Shown: positions 1 through 7,524 of the stretch, piece after piece
How the letters are laid out: every line of letters starts with the position of its first letter
How positions within the stretch are numbered: position 1 is the first letter of the stretch
Program-made: the position numbers and the translations under genes
NCBI GenBank assembly: GCA_964508025.1
Contig: CAZDSF010000004.1
Location: 1-64,000, forward strand
Source of the DNA: JAAZNO01 sp964508025
GTDB lineage: Bacteria; Chloroflexota; Anaerolineae; B4-G1; SLSP01
Reading direction: 5' to 3'
Length of the DNA: 64,000 nt
The notes under the pieces: model-generated
Databases searched by the model: none
What the model was told of the DNA's origin: nothing
Seen by the model: only the letters and a program-made list of their open reading frames with translations

Positions 1-1443
1 CCCGGCAGCAACGGCCAGTGTGAAGGTCGCCGCGTCCACATTGAGCTGGGGGTGCAGTTCCAGCAGGCTCTCGTAGACGCTGCCCAGCTCCTCTGACCCC
101 AGATTGCGATAGTCCACGCCGCGGCGCACGTTGCCCTCGGTGGTCAACGTCAGCGCGCGGATGGTCGCCAGCAGGTCGGCGTTGGCGAGCTCCGCGCCAT
201 CCAGGTCGGGCGTCGCCTCCGGCGAAAAGAGGAAGCTCCCCAGCGCGGGCAACGCCAGCGGCGCGTAGCCCTCGCGCAACAGCGTGAAAAGCAGCCGCAG
301 TCCGTGATACAAATCCGCGTGCGGCCCGCCGCGCAAGTTCGCCGCCAACTCGCGCAACCGGCTGACGGAGTAGTATTGCATGACCAGGTGGCGGGGTGAC
401 TGGGTGACACGGTGAGAGGGTGACAAGGTGAGGAGGTGAGGGGGTGAATCTGTCACCTTGTCACCTTGCCACCCTGTCACCTTGTCACCAGCGTCATCTT
501 CCACCAGCAACAGCTCCCGCTCCTCCGCCGCCAGCAGAAAGATCAGCCGGTAGACCAGCCGCAGCAGTTGGCGGTAGTAGTCCTGGGTGCTCAGCGCGCC
601 GGATTTGAGCCGCGCGCGGAGATCGGCGTTGGCTCGGTGCGCCAGAAAGCCCCGTCCCAGCGCGGCGATGGCCTCCTGCACTCCATCGCGCAGCGCATCC
701 AACGCGCGCACGCCCTGCTCCGCCGCCGTCTGCGACCAGCGTTCCAGCCAGAATTGCGTCGGATCACCATTCTCCACCCGGCTCTGATGGCATAGCAGCC
801 ACAGCACGGCGAAATCCGCGTACTGCTCGCCGGTGAACAGCGCCTCCAGGTCGAACTCCACAAACGCCGCGCGGGTGAGGCTCACATTATCGCGCAGCAC
901 GCGCAGCCGCAGCCCGTTGCTCACTATGCCCCAGAGATAGTCCTCGGAGCGGTTGAGGAATTCCTGCATCAGGCTGTGGGGCGAGCGGCTCTCGTAGCCT
1001 TTGCGATCCAATTCCTGCCGAAAGGAGACGAGGTGAATGGGCGTGCGCTGCCAGAGGTGGCTGATGGGGTAAGTGGGTGAGGGGGTGGGAGGGTGAGTGG
1101 GTGACGGGGCGACGGAGAGCGCCAGGTTGCCGACATACGGCAGGCGACCATAGCCGAGCTCCTGGAAGAGGATGAGCAGCCAGCGCTCGCGGGTGAGGCT
1201 CGTTCCCCGGTCGGATTCGGGCAGGCGCGCGCGTTGCGCGTCGAACGCCTGCCACGCGCCCAGACAGCGATTCCACGCCCGGTTGATCGCCTCATTCAGC
1301 CGCTCCCCGGCGTAGAGGTGATAATCCTCCGGGCGCAAGCCTTCCAGATCGCGCCCCTCGGCGATGCGTTGCAAAAGATCGGCAGGGAGAATGCCGCCCT
1401 CGGTCTTGATGGTGGTAAACGTGTTGCGCGCAACCGTTCGCAT
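1..1443 (-). CDS. Eco57I-type adenine-specific DNA methylase, N-terminal 481 residues (partial)
   Basis: The frame is open from ATG at 1443 to the left edge, giving 481 residues of a protein that continues outside the window. The start MRTVARNTFTTIKTEGGILP and the segment GSVYESLLELHPQLNVDAAT near the edge are typical of the N-terminal region of large Eco57I/N-6 adenine methylases. The catalytic NPPY motif would lie beyond the edge and cannot be checked. Two octamer arrays are translated in frame: 387-489 gives a GDKVTGWQGDKVT-like insert and 1061-1115 gives a Pro/Ser/Thr/His-rich insert. It lies downstream of a DrmD-like helicase on the same strand, so by context it could be the modification subunit of a DISARM-class system (inference). 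It could also be a stand-alone type IIG enzyme. Confidence 0.75.
   Translation of the reverse strand, partial: MRTVARNTFTTIKTEGGILPADLLQRIAEGRDLEGLRPEDYHLYAGERLNEAINRAWNRCLGAWQAFDAQRARLPESDRGTSLTRERWLLILFQELGYGRLPYVGNLALSVAPSPTHPPTPSPTYPISHLWQRTPIHLVSFRQELDRKGYESRSPHSLMQEFLNRSEDYLWGIVSNGLRLRVLRDNVSLTRAAFVEFDLEALFTGEQYADFAVLWLLCHQSRVENGDPTQFWLERWSQTAAEQGVRALDALRDGVQEAIAALGRGFLAHRANADLRARLKSGALSTQDYYRQLLRLVYRLIFLLAAEERELLLVEDDAGDKVTGWQGDKVTDSPPHLLTLSPSHRVTQSPRHLVMQYYSVSRLRELAANLRGGPHADLYHGLRLLFTLLREGYAPLALPALGSFLFSPEATPDLDGAELANADLLATIRALTLTTEGNVRRGVDYRNLGSEELGSVYESLLELHPQLNVDAATFTLAVAAG
387..489. repeat. Inverted octamer array inside the methylase gene
   Basis: About six GGTGANNN units run rightwards, meet at GGTGAATCTGTCACC (443-457), and are followed by four to five NNNTCACC units, giving a dyad of two 8-bp-period arrays. 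The minus-strand gene reads straight through. The one unit whose TGA would be in frame (469-471) carries CCA on the plus strand, read as TGG (Trp). The other units (453, 461, 477, 485) keep TCA. Confidence 0.9.
1061..1115. repeat. Single-orientation octamer array inside the methylase gene
   Basis: Degenerate GGGTGANN units with 8-bp spacing. Read on the minus strand, as the gene does, this orientation contains no stop codon in any frame. It encodes a Ser/Pro/Thr/His-rich insert between two otherwise conserved-looking stretches. Confidence 0.8.
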
Positions 1444-1464
1444 AGCGTCTCCTTGTTCCTATGA

Positions 1465-1816
1465 CTCGGTGAAGAGGTGACTGGGTGAGGGGGTGAGGGG
1501 GTGAAGGGGTGATGGGGTGAGGGGGTGAAGGGGTGATGGGGTTAGGGGTTTTTGGGTTTAGGTAAAACAAAACCACATTGGGAACAAAAACCCCCGGACC
1601 CTTTGACCATTTAANNNNNNNNNNGCACCCCCGGGTCCCGCGGGCGGGGGGGGGGGGGGGGGGGGGCTGCGGGGGAGCGGGGGAGAAAGGGAGTTGGGGT
1701 GATGGGGTGATGGGGTGATGGGGTGATGGAATACACAAGCACCTTTGGGACAAAATCACCCCGTCACCTTGTCACCTTGTCACCCTGTCTCCCTGTCACC
1801 TTGTCATCCCGTCACT
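1465..1816. repeat. Large octamer array spanning an assembly gap
   Basis: Left arm of GGGTGANN units (1465-1545), then low-quality-looking sequence with a long G run around the N gap, then more GGGGTGAT units (1690-1730), and finally right-arm TCACC units (1755-1816). It separates the divergently transcribed methylase and antitoxin genes. Its true length is unknown because the gap falls inside it. Confidence 0.85.
1615..1624. other. Assembly gap (10 N)
   Basis: Ten N bases. The flanking 1545-1680 contains homopolymer runs and sequence unlike its surroundings, as expected at error-prone read ends inside a repeat array. Confidence 0.99.
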
Positions 1817-1829
1817 TCCGTCGTATAAT
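1801..1829 (+). promoter_or_regulatory. Sigma70-like promoter of the toxin-antitoxin pair, -35 inside the octamer array
   Basis: TTGTCA (1801-1806), 17-bp spacer, TATAAT (1824-1829), 45 bp upstream of the antitoxin ATG. The -35 hexamer belongs to one of the last TTGTCACC-type units of the array. Confidence 0.7.
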
Positions 1830-1874
1830 ATCAGTAAATCAGTCAATGCAGAAAAACAGAAAGCGAGGCTTACG

Positions 1875-2156
1875 ATGCCCCTCACCACTACAGTTCAAGT
1901 GCGGCAACGCGGCACACTTACCCTGCCCGCCGATGTCCGCGACCGGTATAACATCCAGCCCGGCGACAGTTTTCGCCTGGTAGACCTCGATGGCATCCTG
2001 GTGTTCACCCCCCTCGCGCCGTTAGTGCCCGAACTGGCCCGCGAAATCGAGCGCGCCCGCGTCGAGGCCGGGCTGAGCGTCGAGCAAATGCTGGCAGACC
2101 TCCGCGCCCAACGCGAACGCTACACGGCTGAAAAGTACAGCGCCGCCAATGAGTAA
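1875..2156 (+). CDS. SpoVT-AbrB domain antitoxin
   Basis: A 93-residue protein. Residues about 5-50 form a swapped-hairpin AbrB/MazE DNA-binding domain (VQVRQRGTLTLPADVRDRY, then IQPGDSFRLVDLDG). The C-terminal 40 residues are charged and helical, as expected for toxin binding. The start is ATG at 1875 with GAGG upstream. Its last 8 bases overlap the PIN-domain gene, the usual arrangement of an antitoxin-toxin operon in which the antitoxin also represses its own promoter. The partner and the general function are well supported; autoregulation is inferred from the family. Confidence 0.85.
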   Translation: MPLTTTVQVRQRGTLTLPADVRDRYNIQPGDSFRLVDLDGILVFTPLAPLVPELAREIERARVEAGLSVEQMLADLRAQRERYTAEKYSAANE

Positions 2157-2583
2157 GCTCCGCGTCTTTGTGGACGCCGACGTCATCTTCGCCGGCGCAG
2201 CCTCACCGAGCACCCAGGGCGCGAGCCATATCCTCCTGGTGATGAGCGAGCTCACGCTTATCGAGGGCATCACGTCTGAGCAAGCCGTAACCGAAGTCGC
2301 GCGCAACCTGGAAGCCAAGTTGCCCACCAAACTGCCGGAATTTCGCCTGCTGGTCAGCCGCGCCCTGCACGTTGTCCCCGATCCCACACTGGCAGAGCTG
2401 CGCGCCTGCGCCGGACAAGCCGACCCCAAAGACCTGCCGTTGCTTGCAGCGGCCCTGCGCGAAGGCTGTCCGTACTTCGTCACCTTCAATATCCGCCACT
2501 ACTTCCCCACCGGCGCGGCGATTGCGGTTCTCCGTCCAGGGGATTTGATCCTGACGATTCGCCACACACTTGCGGGATTGTGA
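2149..2583 (+). CDS. PIN-domain toxin (VapC-like, COG1569 type)
   Basis: A 144-residue putative ribonuclease toxin. The first acidic cluster is at FVDADVIF (Asp9, Asp11), Glu49 lies in the middle helix, and Asp95 in DPKDLPLLAAA is the third acidic position. The late strand reads VTFNIRHY, with Asn where classical VapC has Asp; this TFN form is common in the COG1569 branch. It overlaps the antitoxin gene by 8 bp. The stop codon TGA (2581-2583) is the first TGA of the adjacent octamer array, so the C-terminus is set by the repeat. Activity is inferred from the family. Confidence 0.82.
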   Translation: MSKLRVFVDADVIFAGAASPSTQGASHILLVMSELTLIEGITSEQAVTEVARNLEAKLPTKLPEFRLLVSRALHVVPDPTLAELRACAGQADPKDLPLLAAALREGCPYFVTFNIRHYFPTGAAIAVLRPGDLILTIRHTLAGL

Positions 2584-2650
2584 CTGGGTGACGGGGTGAC
2601 AAGGTGACAAAATCACCCCGTCACCCCGTCACCTTGTCACCCCTTCACCT
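2581..2650. repeat. Inverted octamer array between convergent genes
   Basis: Plus-strand GGGTGACN units (2581-2608), then AAAAT, then TCACCCCG/TCACCTTG units (2612-2650). The left arm supplies the PIN gene's TGA (2581-2583) and the right arm supplies the TGA of the four-helix-bundle gene (2645-2647 on the minus strand). Because an 8-bp period is coprime with 3, each arm carries TGA in all three frames of one strand. Confidence 0.9.
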
Positions 2651-3025
2651 AAGCACCCACGTCTCAGGATGCGTAATCATTCCCACAATCGTGCCCAACA
2701 TCTCATCATAGGCTTTGTACAACGGCGCGGCGGTATCGCGGTGCAAATACCCGCACTTCACCGCAAATTCCAGCCACACTTGCGTTTCCGCCGCTTCCGC
2801 TTCACAATCTGAGAGCTTGCTGATGAAAGCGCGCTCGTAACGCCGCTTACGCCACGCCTCAGCCAGATTCGCGCACACCGAGCGCGACGAGCGGCGGATC
2901 TGATCCGTCAGCGAATACGTTTCCTCCTTCGGGAACCGCTTCGACAGCTCAAAAATCTCCATCGCCGCCGCGAACGCCTTCTGATAGACTTCCAACTCCG
3001 TATGCACACTGATTTTCTTGCCCAT
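2645..3025 (-). CDS. Four-helix-bundle protein (S23/TIGR02436 family)
   Basis: A 126-residue protein starting MGKKISVHTELEVYQKAF. The start at 3025 was chosen because upstream codons are translated octamer repeat. The family signatures are clear: a first helix with a VYQKAF motif, FPKEETYSLTDQIRRSSRSV, then NLAEAWRKRRY and a C-terminal helix with LGTIVGMI. These small proteins occur as free genes and within 23S rRNA intervening sequences; their molecular role is poorly defined. It sits between two octamer arrays in the defence island, and its stop codon comes from the flanking array. Confidence 0.85.
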   Translation of the reverse strand: MGKKISVHTELEVYQKAFAAAMEIFELSKRFPKEETYSLTDQIRRSSRSVCANLAEAWRKRRYERAFISKLSDCEAEAAETQVWLEFAVKCGYLHRDTAAPLYKAYDEMLGTIVGMITHPETWVLR

Positions 3026-3048
3026 GCTTTCCCCCTTTTCCTGACTTG

Positions 3049-3125
3049 GTGACCTGGTGACTGGGTGACTGGGTGATATTGTCACCTTGTCACCTTGTCA
3101 CCTGTCACCCAGTCACCCTCGTCAC
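3049..3125. repeat. Inverted octamer array between the four-helix-bundle and DrmD-like genes
   Basis: TTGGTGAC/CTGGTGAC units (3049-3075) face GTCACCTT/GTCACCCA units (3081-3125) around ATATT. The distal end provides the TGA stop (3122-3124, minus strand) of the helicase gene. All TCACC units keep TCA, unlike the arrays inside genes. Confidence 0.9.
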
Positions 3126-6010
3126 CCCACTGGCAGCAACACATACACCCCCAGCACATCCGGCGGGAGATGCGGACGTACATCCACGCGCACGCCCTTG
3201 AGCCGGGCCGCCGTCCGCACCCGCTGATGCGCTTCGAGCAGCGCCGCCCCGCGCGCCTCAGCGACCGCGTCCAGGTGCGGGCGCAGGGCGTCGAAAGCGT
3301 CGAGCACGCGCTGCAAGAACTGCGTCGCTTGTTGCGCGGCGATGTTGGCGGCGGGTTCGGCGCTCAACAGGCTCTCTACCTCGTCCGGCGTCAACCACTG
3401 CGCGGCCTCCGGCGCACCAGTGAAGCCCACCGTTTGGCAATCCTCGGCCAGCAATTCCACCGTTTGCCCATCGCGCTGCGTTACCAGGTGATAGCGCAGG
3501 CGCAGGAGCAACAGCGTCGTGCGCGTGGCAACCGCCCGCGTGCGCATCACGCCGCTGCGCCGGGCCACGCCGTCCAACAGCGGATCGAGCGCGGCATCCA
3601 GCGTATAGGCCGCCAGTCCTTCCACCGCCGGATGCGTGCGCGTGAGATAGCGCGTCCCCGCCGGCGCGGGCAACTCGAAGCAGGCCGTAAAGCGCTCACT
3701 GTTGCCGACCGCTTCCCGCAGCGCTGCGTGATTGGGCAAGGTGATTTCAACGTGGCGCGGTTTGTGCGCTACCGTCCCACCGTGCAGGCGCACTACCGTC
3801 TCCACAAAACGCTGCACATCCACCCCCGCGCCGATGGCCGCCCGCACCGCGTCCCACTCGCGGGCCACCTCTTCCACCCGGAGCGTCCGCTGCGCAAAGA
3901 GCGTGCGCGATTGCTTCTCCCGCGCCGTCACATTGTCCCATTGCGCGTGCAGATTCTTGTAAACGTCATCGCTCACATCGAAGAGCGAGAGCTGCCGCCC
4001 ATCCACCGCCGCCTGCCCGCCGCGCAGCAAGAGCGCGTGCATCAACGCTTGTACCACTTCACCGGTATTGGCCGGGATCGGCACCGAAATCCCCAGCGAA
4101 CTGCGGATGGTCTTGTGCTTGCGCAGCAACACATCCAGCACCAGGCCGTCAATCTGGTTATCTATGCCGTAATAGGTCACCGTGCGCACGGTGGGGCTGG
4201 CCTGCCCGTAGCGATCCACGCGGCCCTCGCGCTGCTCGTGGCGAGTGGGATTCCAGGAGAGATCGTAGTGGATCACGGCGTTGAAATGCTCCTGCAAGTT
4301 GATGCCCTCGCTCAGGCAATCGGTGGCGACCAGCACCCGCTGCGGGAACGCGCCCAGTTGCGCCACCCGCTGCTCGCGCTCGGCGGGTGGCAGCAAGCCC
4401 GTCACCGCCGCGACTTCGACGCTCTTGGGCAGCGCCGCGCGCAGCTCCTCCGCCACATACTCGGCGGTGGGGATGAAGCGGCAGAAAAGGATCGGCTGGT
4501 AGCCATCCTTGAGCAAGCCTTTCACCAGCGCTATCGCCTGGCGGAGTTTCGCGTCGTGCGTCGGGCCTTTCAGCGCTTCGGCTTGACGTGCCATGCGTAA
4601 GAGCCTTTGCCGTTGCCCTCCCGTCATCCCTTCGACTGCGCTCAGGGCAGGCCCGTCACCCTGCCACCCCGTCACCTTGTCACCCTCTCCCCCCGTCACC
4701 CCCTCGTACCACGCTCCCGGCGCCACATCCACGCTCTCGCCTTCCACGTCATCCAGATCCAGCACGGCGCGCTCCCCGATGAGATCGGCTTCGGCAGCAT
4801 CCTCGGTTTCCACCGTCGCTGAGCGCGTGCGCAGCGTTGCCGCGGCAGCCGCCGGGCTGCTCGCCAGACTGCGCAGCAGCGCCAACGCCGACCACCACCG
4901 CACCCGCTGATGGTATTGCGTGCCGCTGGTATCCTGCACCCGCTCGCGGGCGTAGGCCAACACAGTGGCGAACAACTTCTTGGTCTCGTTGCCCAGCGTG
5001 TACGTTGCCTCGGCTTCCTCGCGCGCCGGGAAGATCGTGTCGGCATCCATGTAGGCGCGCACATCGGCCCGGCGGCGTTGCACCAGATGCAGCGCCACCT
5101 CGCGCCGGACGGTTTCCTGCGCTTTGCCGGTGAGGTCATCGGGCAGCCGGGCAAAGTCCGGGCGGAGCAGCGCCAGCAGCGAGCGGAACGCCCCCTCGTC
5201 GCCGCTGTGTGGGGTCGCCGTCACCAGCAGCAGATGCCGCGCCGGATTCTGCGCCAGCGCCTGGAGCAGTTGATGCCGCAGATGCCGCCCGCCGCGCTGC
5301 TCGGCAGAGAAGGCGCAAGTGTGCGCCTCATCCACAATGACCAGTTCCGGGCAGGTGCGCACAAACTCTTCGCGCCGCCGGGTGGATTTGATGTACTCCG
5401 TAGAGACGATGACGAAGGGGTGCAACTCAAAGAGCGATTGGCCCACTGCCGTGCCCCGCTCCAGCCGGGCGGCGGTGCTCGCCAGCACCAGTTCCGCCTC
5501 GATGTGGAACTTCTCGGCCAGCTCGCTCTGCCACTGCTCGGCTAGATGCGGCGGGCAGAGCACGGCCAGCCGTTGCACCTCGCCGCGATCCAGCAGCTCG
5601 CGGGCGATCAGCCCCGCCTCGATGGTCTTGCCGATCCCCACATCGTCGGCGATGAGCAGCCGCACGGGGTCGAGGCGCAGCGCCATGAGCAAGGGCACCA
5701 GTTGATAGGGCCGGGGTTCGACCGCCAGCCGCGCAAACGAGCGGAACGGCCCCGCGCTAGAGCGGAAGCCCAGCCGCACCGCATCGCGCAGCAATTGGCA
5801 CGAGTGGAAATCGCCGGGGCGGGTGGGGTCGGGCAGATCGAAAGTTGCGGGCTGCACGGCATCGCCTTCCAACGGCAGATACAGCCCCGCGATTTCCCGA
5901 TCCGTGCCGCCCAGCGGGCGCAGCACCAGCCATTCGGCGGAGGATTCGGGTAAGACTACCCATTCGCGTCCCCGCGCGCGGACGAGAGAGCCGACGGTGT
6001 AACCGGCCAT
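3122..6010 (-). CDS. drmD: DrmD-like SNF2-family helicase (DISARM type)
   Basis: A 962-residue superfamily 2 ATPase. The N-terminus has a small fold typical of DrmD (GSLVRARGREWVVLP and LRPLGGTD). The helicase core follows: Walker A DDVGIGKT (122-129), DEAH (227-230), TATPHS (264-269) and, around residues 590-603, motif VI HEQREGRVDRYGQ. DrmD is the SNF2-like helicase of class 1 DISARM, a restriction-like anti-phage system. An octamer array (4653-4706) is translated around residues 435-455 between the helicase halves (GDKVTGWQGD). It overlaps the upstream ATPase gene by one base (TGATG), so the two are probably co-transcribed. The C-terminus ends in a TGA from an octamer unit. The family call is by motif memory; function is inferred. 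Confidence 0.8.
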   Translation of the reverse strand: MAGYTVGSLVRARGREWVVLPESSAEWLVLRPLGGTDREIAGLYLPLEGDAVQPATFDLPDPTRPGDFHSCQLLRDAVRLGFRSSAGPFRSFARLAVEPRPYQLVPLLMALRLDPVRLLIADDVGIGKTIEAGLIARELLDRGEVQRLAVLCPPHLAEQWQSELAEKFHIEAELVLASTAARLERGTAVGQSLFELHPFVIVSTEYIKSTRRREEFVRTCPELVIVDEAHTCAFSAEQRGGRHLRHQLLQALAQNPARHLLLVTATPHSGDEGAFRSLLALLRPDFARLPDDLTGKAQETVRREVALHLVQRRRADVRAYMDADTIFPAREEAEATYTLGNETKKLFATVLAYARERVQDTSGTQYHQRVRWWSALALLRSLASSPAAAAATLRTRSATVETEDAAEADLIGERAVLDLDDVEGESVDVAPGAWYEGVTGGEGDKVTGWQGDGPALSAVEGMTGGQRQRLLRMARQAEALKGPTHDAKLRQAIALVKGLLKDGYQPILFCRFIPTAEYVAEELRAALPKSVEVAAVTGLLPPAEREQRVAQLGAFPQRVLVATDCLSEGINLQEHFNAVIHYDLSWNPTRHEQREGRVDRYGQASPTVRTVTYYGIDNQIDGLVLDVLLRKHKTIRSSLGISVPIPANTGEVVQALMHALLLRGGQAAVDGRQLSLFDVSDDVYKNLHAQWDNVTAREKQSRTLFAQRTLRVEEVAREWDAVRAAIGAGVDVQRFVETVVRLHGGTVAHKPRHVEITLPNHAALREAVGNSERFTACFELPAPAGTRYLTRTHPAVEGLAAYTLDAALDPLLDGVARRSGVMRTRAVATRTTLLLLRLRYHLVTQRDGQTVELLAEDCQTVGFTGAPEAAQWLTPDEVESLLSAEPAANIAAQQATQFLQRVLDAFDALRPHLDAVAEARGAALLEAHQRVRTAARLKGVRVDVRPHLPPDVLGVYVLLPVG
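4629..4706. repeat. Octamer array plus a 23-bp dispersed element inside the DrmD-like gene
   Basis: A CCTTCGACTGCGCTCAGGGC-type element (4629-4651) adjoins TCACC octamers (4653-4706). The two units whose TGA would be in the gene's frame are altered: 4664-4666 is CCA (read TGG) and 4688-4690 is TCC (read GGA). The out-of-frame units at 4656, 4672, 4680 and 4696 keep TCA. Confidence 0.88.
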
Positions 6011-7410
6011 CAGCCGACCACCTCCTGCGGCCCGAAGAGCAATACATCTGGATCATCGGCTGCGCGCGCCTGCAACGCAGCGGTGAACCCGCTCCGGCTG
6101 AACAATGGATAATAGAGCCGCCAGCCGGTAACGTCGCCTTGCCACGCGCGCGCCCGGCGTTGCAGCGCTTCCAGTTCGGGCAGGCCCATAGGTTCATTGC
6201 GCCACTTAGCCTCGCCCAGCCAGGCGATGCGCTGTTGGTAGCTTACCGCTGCCAGATCAATCTGATGGTGCGCATCCCACCAGGAGCCAACCGCTTCGGG
6301 CCAGAAGCCGGGCGTGGCTTGCCTTGCCAGGGTATAGACCGCCGCCCGCGCCAAATCCTCCCAGGTGTAAGCTACAAATTGCTCCCAGGTGGGGCGCAAG
6401 ACCTGCTCGACCAACCCCGCGCCCTGCCCCTTCTCGATGGCGCCTGTGTAGGGCAGAATGTACCGTCCCCAAAAACGGATATAGGGGTCGGCGATGTGCC
6501 ATGTCCCGCGCCGGCGCTGCGTCGCCGGCGCAATCCCAATGGGCGCGCGATGTGCCACATACCCCGCCCCCTGCAATGTCGAAAGGTAGGTGGGGAGGCT
6601 GCTGCGCTCCACCCCGGCTTCCTGGGCCATCGCGGAGAGGGTGTGATAGCCGTTGGCAATTGCCCGCAGCACGGCGGCGTAATGCCGGGGGTCGCGCAGC
6701 TCATCGCGCAACAGCGTCAAGCCATCGTGGTACAGGATGTGGGCCGGGTCGAACGCGGTATGGCTCAGGTTCGTCCACAGAGAACGCTCCGGGCGCAACT
6801 CGGCCAGATACGCGGGCATCCCGCCGGTCAGCGCGTAGGCTTCGATCAACTCCACCGGGCTGCGCTCCGGCAAGAAGCCGCGCATCTGCCCCGGCGTCAA
6901 GGGACGCAGCGTCAACTGCGCGGTGCGGCGTCCATAGAGCGGCGCATCGCGGTTGAGCACATCGCGATCCATGACGGACATATAGGAGCCGCACAACACC
7001 AGAAACACCTGGGAGTGTTGCAACGTTTCATCCCAGAGCTTCTGGATGACAGAAGCCAGCCGCTCGCCGGCGTCGGCCAGATAGGGGTATTCGTCAAGGA
7101 TTAGCACAAAGCGGCGGTCGGTCGCCAGCCGCCCCACCGCCTGGAACAATCCCAACCACGAACCATAAGAGCCGGGCGCGGCGCCTGGGCCGTGCTCCGC
7201 CTCCCACAGCGCCGCGGAGAGATTGCGCAACAACGTCTCGGCAGAATCCAGATACGCCAGGAAGTACACGCCGGGCTTATCGGCGGCAAACTCGGTCAAC
7301 AGCGCGGTCTTGCCCACGCGCCGGCGCCCGGTCAGCACGATAAACTCGGCTTTGCCTGAAGCGTAGCGTTCCTTGAGCCAGGTCAGTTCTTGTTCGCGGT
7401 TGATAAACAT
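6010..7410 (-). CDS. Archaeal-type P-loop ATPase with C-terminal DUF234-like nuclease domain
   Basis: A 466-residue protein starting MFINREQELTWLKERY. Walker A is GRRRVGKT (28-35), Walker B is LILDEY (104-109), and a sensor-like LCGSYMSVM follows. The middle has a winged-helix-like segment (YHTLSAMAQEAGVERSSLPT). The C-terminus, with an LGEAKW motif, resembles the DUF234 restriction-endonuclease-like fold found in PF01637 plus PF03008 proteins. Such ATPases are abundant in mobile and defence regions but have no settled role. A 35-bp palindrome lies just upstream of the start and the gene overlaps the DrmD-like gene by one base, suggesting one transcription unit under palindrome control (inference). 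Confidence 0.8.
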   Translation of the reverse strand: MFINREQELTWLKERYASGKAEFIVLTGRRRVGKTALLTEFAADKPGVYFLAYLDSAETLLRNLSAALWEAEHGPGAAPGSYGSWLGLFQAVGRLATDRRFVLILDEYPYLADAGERLASVIQKLWDETLQHSQVFLVLCGSYMSVMDRDVLNRDAPLYGRRTAQLTLRPLTPGQMRGFLPERSPVELIEAYALTGGMPAYLAELRPERSLWTNLSHTAFDPAHILYHDGLTLLRDELRDPRHYAAVLRAIANGYHTLSAMAQEAGVERSSLPTYLSTLQGAGYVAHRAPIGIAPATQRRRGTWHIADPYIRFWGRYILPYTGAIEKGQGAGLVEQVLRPTWEQFVAYTWEDLARAAVYTLARQATPGFWPEAVGSWWDAHHQIDLAAVSYQQRIAWLGEAKWRNEPMGLPELEALQRRARAWQGDVTGWRLYYPLFSRSGFTAALQARAADDPDVLLFGPQEVVG

Positions 7411-7427
7411 GGGCAGCCTCCTGATAT

Positions 7428-7462
7428 TTAATGCTTACGATTATGATAATCGTAAGCATTAA
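7428..7462. promoter_or_regulatory. Perfect 16-bp inverted repeat upstream of the ATPase gene
   Basis: TTAATGCTTACGATTA, spacer TGA, TAATCGTAAGCATTAA: two perfect 16-bp arms, AT-rich, starting 18 bp upstream of the ATPase start. The position suits an operator for a dimeric repressor. There is no U-run, so a terminator is less likely. Confidence 0.65.
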
Positions 7463-7524
7463 GATTGTCAAGACACGGCTCACACCTATCGCCGCGCCAA
7501 GTGCAGAGTTTCATCCAAGTCACG

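Noticed and set aside
387..3125. The octamer arrays as CRISPR arrays
   Set aside because: Units are 8 bp with no unique spacers of constant length, and no cas genes are present.
3095..7104. Very long plus-strand open frames opposite the helicase and ATPase genes (for example 3095-4600 and 5845-7104)
   Set aside because: They mirror the GC-rich minus-strand genes, consist of Arg/His/Ala-rich sequence without domains, and exist because antisense frames of such codon usage lack stops.
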